Source: Flammeovirgaceae bacterium
Lineage (GTDB): Bacteria > Bacteroidota > Bacteroidia > Cytophagales > Cyclobacteriaceae
Length of the DNA stretch: 64,000 bases
Assembly (NCBI GenBank): GCA_027487845.1
Contig: JAIYCV010000030.1
Location: forward strand, 22,994-86,993
Reading direction: 5' to 3'
The notes beneath the pieces were generated by a model that was given only the letters and a program-made list of their open reading frames with translations, was not told the DNA's origin and ran no database searches. Within the stretch, counting starts at the first letter, position 1; each line of letters opens with the position of its first letter. This document shows positions 25,548 through 34,500 of this stretch, in pieces. The position numbers and the translations under genes were made by a program.

Positions 25548-25991
25548 CTACCTAATATATTTTAGTATTTTATACAATTCTATTCCCTGCTGAATAAGTG
25601 TGTCTAGCTGAGTTTGTAAGGTCGGATCGAGCTTTTTAAACTGAAAAGTAATGGCATGTGTTTTCAGCATCAGTAATTCAGGCGACACTGTATCGATCAT
25701 GTTCTTGTCTAAGAAAAGTGCATGGAACTGGAGTTTCACAAACTCTTTGTTAAGTCGTATTAGAAGAAATGAAATCTTACTGGCGCCCGTTCTAAAGCTT
25801 CCGCGGTTTACACGTACTTCGTTTTTTGTTACCGCTTCAAACTCATCACTGGTATCAATGCTTATTTCAAAATACTCGTGATAGGGTTTGAAGACTTCTT
25901 TCAGCTGACTGAAAAGTGCTAATGCAGCCGGGGAAGGATCACTTATTTTATTTCTCTTTCGCCTAAAGCTGATGTATTGCGAGCCTTTCAT
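25548..25991 (-). CDS. conserved-looking hypothetical protein
   Basis: A 147-residue soluble protein with no signal peptide or membrane segment, starting MKGSQYISF. It mixes helices and strands (HEYFEISIDTSDEFEAVT, KISFLLIRLNKEFVKLQFH) and ends in a helix (LIQQGIELYKILKYIR). I do not recognise a family. I prefer the ATG ending at 25991 to an upstream in-frame start at 26018 that adds nine residues of unlikely composition (MTRPTRSVI). It appears monocistronic. Confidence 0.55.
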   Translation of the reverse strand: MKGSQYISFRRKRNKISDPSPAALALFSQLKEVFKPYHEYFEISIDTSDEFEAVTKNEVRVNRGSFRTGASKISFLLIRLNKEFVKLQFHALFLDKNMIDTVSPELLMLKTHAITFQFKKLDPTLQTQLDTLIQQGIELYKILKYIR

Positions 25992-26100
25992 AATTACGGA
26001 GCGCGTTGGTCTGGTCAAAGTTAGTTACTAAGCACCTAGGTTTCAATGGTTGCGCTGCAAATAAATAGATATAGGCAGGCATTATTTCAAAACACTTTTA

Positions 26101-26123
26101 TGTACTTATGTACTAAAAGTACA
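26101..26123. repeat. TGTACTT / AAGTACA inverted repeat upstream of the AHSA1 gene
   Basis: TGTACTT at 26101-26107 pairs perfectly with AAGTACA at 26117-26123 across 9 bp. The interval contains a further ATGTACTA, so GTACT is present three times in total. It lies 80 bp before the AHSA1 ATG and could be an operator. Confidence 0.35.
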
Positions 26124-26203
26124 CGGCTGATAACACCTAGCCAGTTGTATATATAAAACACAATTGGTAAAATTACGGTTATTATTAAAAATAGAAATGC
26201 GAA

Positions 26204-26692
26204 ATGGAAGATGAGGTCTTGCTAGACACAGCGAGTTGCGAAGTAGTAACAACGCGAAATGTGTTGGCATCCATCGAAGCCGTTTTTAAAGCGTGGACCG
26301 ATCCGGTGCATCTTATAAGGTGGTGGGGTCCAAGGCGATTTAGTAATACCTTTATTGAATTTGATTTGCGGCAGGGCGGCAAATGGCGTTTTGTAATGCA
26401 TGGCCCCGCCAAACGCGATTACCCCAATGAGTGCGAGTTTATGGAGATAGTGCCTCCCCAATTAGTAGCCTGGAACCATATCTCAGACCCGCCCTTTTTA
26501 GCAGTGGCCAGTTTCCGAACGGTTACAAAGCGCATTACGAATATTACGTTTACCATGCGTTTTAACACGGCAGAAGAATGTGCCGACTTAAAACATTATA
26601 GCATGTTTAACAACGAACAGGCCTTCGATAGGCTAGAGAATGAATTAGAAATTATTGAACCACAATCGGCCGACTTTAGGGTACGTAAGTAG
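26204..26692 (+). CDS. AHSA1/SRPBCC-domain protein
   Basis: A 162-residue protein of the SRPBCC superfamily in the AHSA1 (START-like) group. Signatures are FKAWTDPVHLIRWWGP near the N-terminus, DLRQGGKWRFVMHG in the middle and the YSMFNNEQAFDRLENEL helix that closes the hydrophobic cavity. These proteins bind hydrophobic ligands, and bacterial roles vary from stress resistance to polyketide processing. No neighbour narrows the role. Confidence 0.82.
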   Translation: MEDEVLLDTASCEVVTTRNVLASIEAVFKAWTDPVHLIRWWGPRRFSNTFIEFDLRQGGKWRFVMHGPAKRDYPNECEFMEIVPPQLVAWNHISDPPFLAVASFRTVTKRITNITFTMRFNTAEECADLKHYSMFNNEQAFDRLENELEIIEPQSADFRVRK

Positions 26693-26755
26693 GTTTAGTA
26701 CCCCTTGCATTCCGCTTAATGTTTCCTAGTTTTAGCATTTTATCTTACGCCTGCA

Positions 26756-28138
26756 TTGCTACTACTATCGATTATCGGTTACCTGTTACTTACGATTTTC
26801 ATCGGCTACCTCGCCTCGCGCAGGGTGAAAACTTCAGGCGATTTTCTGCTGGCAGGTAGAAGTTTACCCCTCTTTTTGAGTTCTTCCGCCTTATTTGCTA
26901 CTTGGTTTGGTTCAGAGACCGTATTTGGTGCTTCGTCTGAATTTTTAAAGGAGGGTCTTTATGGAGTGATTGAAGATCCATTCGGTGCTGCGCTGTGTCT
27001 GGTGTTGTTCGGTATGTTCTTCGCGCGCAGGCTGTACACTATGAAGCTGCTTACGTTAGGAGATTTCTTTAAAGTGCGCTTTGGCAAGGATACAGAACTG
27101 GTGGCAAGCATTTTCTTAGCACCACCTTATGTTGGCTACATAGCCGCCCAATTGGTGGCTATGGGCTTGATTATGAATGTGGTAATTGGTGTGGCCGTAT
27201 GGCAGGGTATTGTGGCAAGTGCCGTGATTGTTACCTTTTATACCTACATCGGTGGCATGTGGGCAATTTCCATCACTGATTTTATTCAGAGCATTATTAT
27301 CATTCTCGGATTGCTGCTGCTTGCGGCTGCACTGTCTGAAAAAGCAGGTGGTGTTTTTAAGGTGCTCAGCGAGGTACCGGCTCAAAAGCTGCGCTTTCTG
27401 CCACCTGCAGACTTTAAAGAGATAGTAAAATACGTAGCTGCTTGGTTTGTGTTGGGGCTTGGGTCTATACCTTCACAAGATGTGTTTCAGCGGGTCATGT
27501 CAAGTGGGTCGGTCTCCTCGGCTGTTCGGTCGTGTTTTATAGCCGCGGCATTATACCTTACGGTGGCCATGCTTCCCCTTTTCATCAGCTTATGCACAAA
27601 GCATTTGTATCCTGATCAGATTGCGGGCGATACACAGCTGGCACTACCCAACATGGTGCTGCAACATACCAGTATGCCTATACAAATTTTATTTTTCGGG
27701 TCGTTGCTTTCCGCGATTATGAGTACCACCAGCTCGGCTATCTTGGCACCGGCTGCTATTTTTTCCGAGAATCTGGTCAAGCCCCTTATGAAAGGAAAGC
27801 TGAGCGATGCCCAACTACTCAAAGTTACTCGTATTTCTATTCTGGTTTTTAGCGTAATCGCTACAGTAATGGCCTGCGTGCGAACCAATATTTACGAGCT
27901 GGTGGGCGAGTCATCGGTGTTGAGCCTGGTGTCGTTGTTTGCGCCTTTGGCCTTCGGATTGTATTGGAAAAGAGCGAGTGCTATTGGGGCGTTGATTTCC
28001 ATGGTTACAGGTATGCTAACTTGGATTATCTTTGAGGTTTTAAAAACAAGTTGGCCAAGCCTGATTCCAGCTCTAATTGTTAGCCTGCTGGCAATGGTGG
28101 TAGGGAGTTTGGTCTGGCCGAGCAAACAAAACGAATGA
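26756..28138 (+). CDS. sodium:solute symporter (SSS family)
   Basis: A 460-residue membrane protein with about 12-13 hydrophobic helices and the SSS N-terminal pattern: helix 1 followed by RRVKTSGDFLLAGRSLPLFLSSSALFATWFGSET. The region FVLGLGSIPSQDVFQRVMSS corresponds to the conserved helix 6-7 segment. The best start is TTG at 26756; no in-frame ATG precedes the first helix. It imports a solute with sodium; the solute cannot be assigned. Its stop overlaps the OsmC start (ATGA). Confidence 0.83.
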   Translation: MLLLSIIGYLLLTIFIGYLASRRVKTSGDFLLAGRSLPLFLSSSALFATWFGSETVFGASSEFLKEGLYGVIEDPFGAALCLVLFGMFFARRLYTMKLLTLGDFFKVRFGKDTELVASIFLAPPYVGYIAAQLVAMGLIMNVVIGVAVWQGIVASAVIVTFYTYIGGMWAISITDFIQSIIIILGLLLLAAALSEKAGGVFKVLSEVPAQKLRFLPPADFKEIVKYVAAWFVLGLGSIPSQDVFQRVMSSGSVSSAVRSCFIAAALYLTVAMLPLFISLCTKHLYPDQIAGDTQLALPNMVLQHTSMPIQILFFGSLLSAIMSTTSSAILAPAAIFSENLVKPLMKGKLSDAQLLKVTRISILVFSVIATVMACVRTNIYELVGESSVLSLVSLFAPLAFGLYWKRASAIGALISMVTGMLTWIIFEVLKTSWPSLIPALIVSLLAMVVGSLVWPSKQNE

Positions 28139-28557
28139 TTACCATCGACTTAAAACGTGTGAGTGGAGACTTTCATTTAGAGGCCACTAACGACACAGGA
28201 AATAGTATTCAACTGGATGCCAGCCCGGATGTAGGCGGAACAGGAAAAGGAATGCGCCCCATGCAATTATTGTTAGCAGCCCTCGGAGGATGTAGTTCTG
28301 TCGATCTGGTGATGATCTTGAAAAAGCAAAAACAAGAACTCAAAGACATTTCCATTACCGTCAGCGGGGAGCGCGAGAAAGGCAAAGTACCTTCTTTGTA
28401 TACCGATGCCCACATTCATTTTAAATTGGTTGGAAACCTTGATAAAGAAAAGGTAGAAAAAGCCATCGTGTTGGCAGTCGAGAAATACTGCTCGGTAGCT
28501 AAGACGTTGGAGAAGTCAGCCATTATCACCCACAGTTTTGAGATAATTAGTCAATAG
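28135..28557 (+). CDS. OsmC/Ohr-family protein
   Basis: A 140-residue OsmC-like protein. The two reactive cysteines of the family are at C53 (LGGCSSVDLV) and C119 (EKYCSVAKTL), which in OsmC and Ohr reduce organic hydroperoxides. The G-x-x-P-x-x-L-L-A-A motif is present (GMRPMQLLLAALGG). It is translationally coupled to the sodium:solute symporter by an ATGA overlap. Confidence 0.87.
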   Translation: MITIDLKRVSGDFHLEATNDTGNSIQLDASPDVGGTGKGMRPMQLLLAALGGCSSVDLVMILKKQKQELKDISITVSGEREKGKVPSLYTDAHIHFKLVGNLDKEKVEKAIVLAVEKYCSVAKTLEKSAIITHSFEIISQ

Positions 28558-28613
28558 TCCTATGGTCAATTGACGATCGGCCATAAACCATCGACAAACT
28601 GAAAAACAATAAG

Positions 28614-29810
28614 ATGAACGAAAAAGATTTTAATGGATACTCTGAAACCGATGCAATCCGCACGCAGGCAGAACGCACAGATTTTCGCGAGCACTCGGTG
28701 CCATTGTACTTAACCTCTAGTTTTGTATTTGATGATGCTGAGCAGGCACGGGCCTTGTTTGCCGATGAAGTAGCTGGCAACATTTATACGCGCTTCTCCA
28801 ATCCGAATAACACAGAGTTTATTCAGAAACTGTGTCTACTGGAAAACACGGAAGATGGCATTGCCACGGCTTCTGGCATGGCTGCGATGTACATCAGCAT
28901 GGCTTCTTTGCTCAAGTCGGGCGATCACGTGTTGGCCTCGCGCTCGGTATTTGGTTCTACGCACCAAATCTTCAATGTCATTTTTCCGCGCGTAGGTATT
29001 ACTCACACTTACGTGGATTTAGATTCGCCTGAAACATGGGAGGCAAACATCTTACCCAACACCAAGATGATTTTCGTGGAAACACCTTCCAATCCTGCGC
29101 TGGATATCATTGATTTAGAGTGGCTCGGTAAACTTGCCAATAAGTATAAACTCATCTTAAACGTAGATAACTGTTTCGCCACGCCTTACCTGCAAAACCC
29201 TGCTAGGTGGGGCGCACATTTAGTTACGCACTCTGCTACCAAATGGATGGACGGCCAGGGGCGCGCGATTGGAGGTGCTGTACTTGGCACAAAAGAATTG
29301 ATTAAAGAGGTTCGTTTCTTTGCTCGCCACACAGGCCCATCGATGTCGCCATTTAATGCATGGATACTTTCAAAGAGCTTGGAAACGTTGGCCGTGCGCA
29401 TGGAACGCCATTGCCAAAATGCCTTACAGCTTGCTACGTATCTGGAAACTCACAACGAAGTAGTTAAAGTAAAATATCCTTTCTTACCATCCCACCCTCA
29501 GCATGAGCTGGCAAAAAAACAGATGCGTTATGGCGGAGGAATGGTGACTTTCGAGATAAATGGAGGAATCGATCGGGGCCGTGCGTTCTTGAATGCGTTG
29601 AAAATGATTTCTCATTCCGCCAATCTGGGCGACACGCGCTCTATCGCCACGCACCCCGCTTCCACTACGCATTCTAAATTAACGGATGCAGAACGTTCGG
29701 CAGTCGGAATAACACCGGGTTTGATTCGTGTTTCAGTAGGTTTAGAAGAGATAAAAGACATTATCGCAGATGTAGATCAAGCGATTGGTAATTCGTTGTT
29801 GTTCTCGTAA
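28614..29810 (+). CDS. metZ: O-succinylhomoserine sulfhydrylase / trans-sulfuration PLP enzyme
   Basis: A 398-residue Cys/Met metabolism PLP enzyme. The PLP lysine is K210 (HSATKWMDGQGR), the cofactor aspartate is D185 and the phosphate-binding Y59-R60 lies in IYTRFSNPN. The W-M-D-G-Q-G-R context and overall length favour MetZ, which makes homocysteine from O-succinylhomoserine and sulfide, over cystathionine gamma-synthase. The choice between them is by family resemblance only. A GTCAATTGAC palindrome lies upstream at 28565-28574. Confidence 0.82.
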   Translation: MNEKDFNGYSETDAIRTQAERTDFREHSVPLYLTSSFVFDDAEQARALFADEVAGNIYTRFSNPNNTEFIQKLCLLENTEDGIATASGMAAMYISMASLLKSGDHVLASRSVFGSTHQIFNVIFPRVGITHTYVDLDSPETWEANILPNTKMIFVETPSNPALDIIDLEWLGKLANKYKLILNVDNCFATPYLQNPARWGAHLVTHSATKWMDGQGRAIGGAVLGTKELIKEVRFFARHTGPSMSPFNAWILSKSLETLAVRMERHCQNALQLATYLETHNEVVKVKYPFLPSHPQHELAKKQMRYGGGMVTFEINGGIDRGRAFLNALKMISHSANLGDTRSIATHPASTTHSKLTDAERSAVGITPGLIRVSVGLEEIKDIIADVDQAIGNSLLFS

Positions 29811-29890
29811 TTCGTAATTTTAAATTCGTAACTGATGTCGTAATTCGTCATTGTTGTCGTAATTCGTAATTTTAAATTCGTAATTGATTA
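29805..29890. repeat. degenerate tandem repeat TCGTAATTCGTAATTTTAAA...
   Basis: Three copies of TCGTAATTCGT begin at 29805, 29838 and 29857. The first and third extend through ATTTTAAATTCGTAA(C/T)TGAT, and the middle copy is shortened. The array begins on the last sense codon and stop of metZ and ends just before the nth ATG at 29895, filling the whole intergenic gap. Confidence 0.75.
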
Positions 29891-29894
29891 GTTT

Positions 29895-30524
29895 ATGGCA
29901 GCAATTAACTGGCAAAAGGAAGTTCAGCCTTTAATAAAGAAATATAAAGGCAAGAAACATCCGCTTGAGTACAGAAATTTTTATGAGCTGTTGGTGATGG
30001 TGGTACTTTCTGCTCAAGATTCCGATCGGAACATTAACAAACTTTCTCCCGAATTATTTAGTGCTTTTCCAGATATGAAGGCATTGAGTAAGGCCGATGC
30101 CGAAAGCCTGATGCCGTTCATAAAAAAGGTAAGAAACTTTGGCAATAAAACGAAGTGGTTGTTAAGCCTTGCTTCTCAAATAAAAGACAATAAAAATATT
30201 CCAGAAACAATGGAGGCGTTGACGGAACTGCCGGGTATTGGAAGGAAATCGGGCAGCGTTATTTTGCGCGAAATGGGGAAGAAGGCCGAAGGCATTATCG
30301 TTGACCTTCACGTGGTACGCGTTGCCCCTAGGCTAGGCATCGCCACAGGCACCGACCCAAAGAAAATAGAGAAGCAATTAATGGATGCCATTGACGAAAA
30401 GGATTGGGGCGAAATAGGGATGGCGATTTCCTTTTTGGGAAGAGAAACCTGCCGGCCTAAAAATCCGAAGTGTGAGGAGTGTGTTATGAGTAAGGTGTGT
30501 GCTTTTTATGCTGCTAATAAATAA
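29895..30524 (+). CDS. nth: endonuclease III-type DNA glycosylase/AP lyase
   Basis: A 209-residue HhH-GPD base-excision repair enzyme that removes oxidised pyrimidines. The helix-hairpin-helix is LPGIGRKSG with catalytic K118, followed by catalytic D137 in IIVDLHVVRV. The [4Fe-4S] cluster loop is C186-x6-C193-x2-C196-x5-C202. All residues needed for both glycosylase and lyase activity are present. No methionine precedes the chosen ATG in frame within the repeat array. Confidence 0.92.
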   Translation: MAAINWQKEVQPLIKKYKGKKHPLEYRNFYELLVMVVLSAQDSDRNINKLSPELFSAFPDMKALSKADAESLMPFIKKVRNFGNKTKWLLSLASQIKDNKNIPETMEALTELPGIGRKSGSVILREMGKKAEGIIVDLHVVRVAPRLGIATGTDPKKIEKQLMDAIDEKDWGEIGMAISFLGRETCRPKNPKCEECVMSKVCAFYAANK

Positions 30525-30537
30525 AGGCATCGATTAA

Positions 30538-31011
30538 TTACCTCAGTCGATATCCTCTAACTATAAAATAAGCTATGATTAAGCCAGTTAAGCCTAGGAA
30601 AATGAGTGTAAAATGGGAGCCCAGCCCTTCGGCATTTCCCAATCCTGTTTGGATGGAGTAATAGGTCAAGTAGGAAAACACCAAAGTCAATAGCGTGCGA
30701 AGAAAAGCAAGCATCATAATGGTGTTTTCATGTTGCCTTTCCTCATTTTCCAGTGTTATCTTGTACGGATAGTTGATGAATTTTCTCGGCAATTTGTTGA
30801 TAAAACTCAGTAGGAAAAACAACACCATGCCAATCAAAGGAAGAGCAATGATGGTAGTTTTAGAACCATATCCATCCGGTGTTCCAAGCGAGTTAAAATG
30901 GGTGGGAATTGTTTCCGGCAGGGCGTTATAGTTTATCCATACACACAAAAACGAGAACAGGAGGCTTCCTATTCCGATAGTGTTCAATAATATGGATGTC
31001 GGTTTTTTCAA
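30538..31011 (-). CDS. DUF1648-domain membrane protein
   Basis: A 157-residue integral membrane protein with four helices (about 8-27, 50-67, 97-118 and 128-150). The DUF1648 segment follows the first helix: YNALPETIPTHFNSLGTPDGYGSK, with the conserved P-x-H-F/W...G. Relatives include SdpI-type immunity proteins; no toxin gene is adjacent, so an immunity role is not supported. It lies 22 bp downstream of the stand-alone rhodanese gene. Confidence 0.75.
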   Translation of the reverse strand: MKKPTSILLNTIGIGSLLFSFLCVWINYNALPETIPTHFNSLGTPDGYGSKTTIIALPLIGMVLFFLLSFINKLPRKFINYPYKITLENEERQHENTIMMLAFLRTLLTLVFSYLTYYSIQTGLGNAEGLGSHFTLIFLGLTGLIIAYFIVRGYRLR

Positions 31012-31033
31012 CTGGCGTTAACAATGGTCGGCT

Positions 31034-31351
31034 CTAGTAAGCAGGCATGCTCGTATCAATCTCCTTTGCCCAAGCCAGTATTCCACCTTTTAAATTATAC
31101 AGATTGGTGAATTGTTGATTCTTCTCCAACCAATGGATAATATCTCCACTTCGTTTGCCACTTCGGCAATGTACAATCACTTGCTTATCGCGAGAAATTT
31201 TGTCTACGTTAAATGGCACCTCGGCCATAGGGATTAGCTCGCCACCAATTTCACAAATATCATACTCATGTGGTTCGCGCACATCAATCAATTGAAAGTC
31301 TGCTTTAGCATCTTGTAAAGCCTTTAGCTCTTGTACGGTTATTTCTTGCAT
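31034..31351 (-). CDS. stand-alone rhodanese-domain protein (partial duplicate of the MoeB-rhodanese gene)
   Basis: A 105-residue single rhodanese domain starting MQEITVQEL. The active-site loop is intact (C-R-S-G-K-R in VIVHCRSGKRSGD), so persulfide transfer is possible. It is nearly the same as the C-terminal domain of the MoeB-like gene 5.5 kb away. The frame extends upstream as far as a TTG at 31519, and 31352-31475 still encodes recognisable MoeB C-terminal sequence (LTLETLKIAIAD). It therefore arose by partial duplication, and the internal ATG at 31351 is the likely functional start. Confidence 0.75.
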   Translation of the reverse strand: MQEITVQELKALQDAKADFQLIDVREPHEYDICEIGGELIPMAEVPFNVDKISRDKQVIVHCRSGKRSGDIIHWLEKNQQFTNLYNLKGGILAWAKEIDTSMPAY

Positions 31352-31475
31352 ATGCGAATGTTGATTTTTATTGTCATAAATCCCACAAAAATCGTCATAA
31401 TCTATCAGTTCTGAAATTGTTGCGCGCTGGTTGTTGTCAGCAATCGCGATTTTTAACGTTTCAAGTGTTAAGCTA
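31034..31475. repeat. direct repeat, copy A (rhodanese segment)
   Basis: This segment is collinear with 36571-37012 at a constant offset of 5537 bp, with no net insertion or deletion between the stop codon and the point where similarity ends (around TTTCAAG at 31460-31465). By eye about 13 of ~147 encoded residues differ. The changes are spread along the repeat, more densely around residues 276-287 of the full-length protein. Confidence 0.85.
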
Positions 31476-31490
31476 GCATAACAAATCTTT

Positions 31491-31536
31491 AACCCTCCTA
31501 GGCCAGCTTGGCAACCCAAACCGACCTTGGAGGTTT
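31491..31536. repeat. imperfect hairpin at the edge of the duplication
   Basis: AACCCTCCTAGG (31491-31502) pairs with CCTTGGAGGTTT (31525-31536) at 10 of 12 positions, and inner CTTGG/CCCAA bases could extend it. It lies between the end of similarity of direct repeat copy A and the stop codon of the giant T9SS gene, so it marks or ends the inserted block. Confidence 0.5.
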
Positions 31537-31543
31537 AAACAAT

Positions 31544-34500
31544 TTATTTCTTGATGAATTTCACTTGTGCTACGCTTTCAGCCAGAAGAATTCGCAGCAA
31601 ATATACCCCTGGACTTAAATGCGCAACAGATGTTTGGTAATGATCGTTGCTCTTTTCGAGCACTAGCGGCAAACTGGCTCTTCCCGTCATATCAAATAAT
31701 TGCGTAGATTTTACCTCGCCAATTATTCCATTCACTTGAAGTATGTCTTCCACCGGGTTTGGAGAAATTGAAATGTAAGCCTCTTGCTTAATATCCCCCG
31801 TAATAACAACGGGTTGCTCTGCCGAAAATTCACTCACACAATCATCCAAGGTTACTTGCACTCTGTAAACCCCTGACGCGATTGCGGAAAAAGACTGGTT
31901 GATGCCACCGCTGATGGCATTCCCGGACAAGTACCATTGATTTCCTGTCGCAGCGTTACTGGTAAGGATTACCGTCCCCGTATTGTTTGCAGTGGTGATG
32001 GTAGGCTTTGCTGGTTTAATGCAAAAATTTTGTGTTACGCTTGTTGCCGAATTGAAACTGTCGTTCCCAGCTTGGCTTGCAACAATGGAGGTACGCCCTG
32101 CCTTTACCAAGGTTACCTGAGTGCCACTTATCGAAATCTTGTCAGATGTGGTAGAAAAGGCTAAGGCTAAATTAGACGAAGCAACCCCATTGAGAGTAAA
32201 AGCAGCATCACCAAGTGTTTTATCAGCGAGTGGGGTAAATGTAATTGTCTGATTTGCTTTATTTACGGTAAGTGTTTGCGTAACATTTGCGGCAGAATTA
32301 AACGAATCATTTCCTGCTTGACTAGCAGTTATAGTTGAAGTTCCAACGCCTACTATCGTGACAGAATTACCCGAAATAGTGGCGACAGCTGTATTGCTGG
32401 ATGTGTAATTAATTGGCAGTCCTGAACTTGTTGTTGCTGACAAAGTAAAGCTAGCATCCCCGTAAGTCTTAGCTGGCAATGCAGCGAACGTAATAGTCTG
32501 ACTTGCTTTATTTACGGTAAGTGTTTGCGTAACATTTGCGGCAGAATTAAACGAATCATTCCCAGCTTGACTAGCGGTAATGGTGGAAGTTCCAACGCCT
32601 ACTACCGTGACAGTATTTCCCGAAACAGTGGCCACCGCTGTATTACTGAAAGAGTAAGTAATTGGCAGTCCTGAACTTGTCGTTGCTGACAGAGTAAAGC
32701 TAGCATCCCCGAAAGTCTTTGCTGGCAATGCAGCGAAAGTAATAGCCTGACTTGCTTTATTTACGGTAAGTGTTTGCGTAACATTTGCGGCAGCAGCAAA
32801 CGAATCATTCCCTGCTTGGCCAGCGGTTATAGTTGAAGTGCCACCGCCCACTATCGTTACCGTGCTGCCAGCAATGGTGGCGACTGACGTATTGCTGGAA
32901 GTGTAAGTAATTGGAAGTCCAGAACTTGCCGTTGCTGATAACGTAAAGCTAGCATCCCCGAACGTCTTGGTTGGAAAAGTAGCAAACGTAATGGATTGGG
33001 TTGCTTTGTTTACAGTAAGTGTTTGGGTAACATTTGGCGCAGCTGCAAAAAAATCATTCCCAGCTTGACTAGCGGTAATGGTGGAAGTGCCACCTCCCAC
33101 TATCGTTACTGTGCTGCCAGCAATAGTGGCCACCGCTGTATTGCTGGAAGAGTAAGTAACTGGTAGTCCAGAACTTGCCGTTGCCAATACGGCAAAGTTT
33201 GCATCCCCAAACGTCTTTGCTGGCAAGGCAGCGAACGTAATGGACTGGGAAACAACAAGGTTGTTTCTAATCACAGAAACTGTATTGCTCCCATAATTTG
33301 CTACTGCCAAGTCTGCCTTACCATCGCCATCTAAATCGTTTATGGCTACAAAAATCGGTTGAGTACCTGTAATAAAATCTACTTTAGCAGCGAAGCTGGA
33401 TGCGGTAATAGAGCCGCTGCTACTCATATTGCGAATTACAGAAACTGTATTGCTGAATCTATTTGCCACTGCCAAGTCTACCTTGCTATCGCCATCTAAA
33501 TCGCCCATTGCTAAAAATGTTGGAGCATCACCTGTTGTAAGATCTACCTTAGCGGCAAAGCTAGCTGTGGTAATAGCGCCACTGCTACTTGTATTGCGAT
33601 AAAGCGAAACTGTAGCGTTTCCATTATTCGCCACTACTAGGTCGGCCTTGCCATCGCCATCTAAATCGCCTATGGATACAGAATATGGAAATACACCTGT
33701 AGTAAAGTCTACTTTAGGGACAAAACTAGCGGTGGTAATAGATCCGCTATTACCAGCATTGCGATATACAGAAACTGTAGTGCTGCCATAATTAGCCACG
33801 GCCAAGTCTGCCAAGTCGTCCCCGTCTATGTCGCCCATTGCTACAAAAATTGGCTGAGTGCCAGTAGCAAAGTCTACTTTAGGGGCAAAGCTAGCGTTAG
33901 TAATAGATCTACTGCTACTGGTATTACGATATACAGAAATAGTATTGTCCGCAAGGTTCGGCACTGCCAAGTCGGCCTTACCATCGCCATCTAAATCGCC
34001 TATGGATACAGAAATTGGACTGCCACCTGCGGTAAAGTCTACTTTAGGGGCAAAACTAGCGCTGGTAATAGATCCACTGATACTTGTATTGCGAAATACT
34101 GAAACCGTATTGTTGTCTCTATTTGCCACTACTAGGTCTGGCTTGCCATCGCCATCTAAATCGCCAATGGACGCAGAAAAAGGACCTGAGCCTGTAGTAA
34201 AGTCTACTTTCGGGGCGAAGCTAGCAGCATTAATAGATCCAATGCTACTTGTGTTGCGATATACCGAAACTGCATTACTGCTATAATTCGTTACTGCCAA
34301 GTCTGCCTTGCCATCGCCATCCAAATCTCCAATGGCTACAGACCAAGGATTAGCACCTGCAGTAAAGTCCACTTTAGGGTTAAAGTCTGCTGCGGTAATA
34401 ATGCCTTTGTTAGGTGAAAATGTGGGCGTAAAGTTGCTCTTTGAATAGGCTAACAAACCAGTGGTGGTATTTAGTACTGTAATAGGCGCGTAGGTCGCTC

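Noticed and set aside
25469..25555. 28-codon ORF MMMENDIEYLD...
   Set aside because: Too short to support, overlapping the end of the convergent gene and without a clear ribosome-binding site. Mentioned only as content of the gap.
30538..31011. DUF1648 protein as a toxin-immunity (SdpI-like) gene
   Set aside because: It has only the DUF1648 core and four helices, with no adjacent toxin or SdpR-like regulator.
31352..31519. TTG-started extension of the stand-alone rhodanese gene to 31519
   Set aside because: The extension is leftover MoeB C-terminal sequence plus non-homologous bases inside the hairpin. The ATG at 31351 begins exactly at the rhodanese domain.
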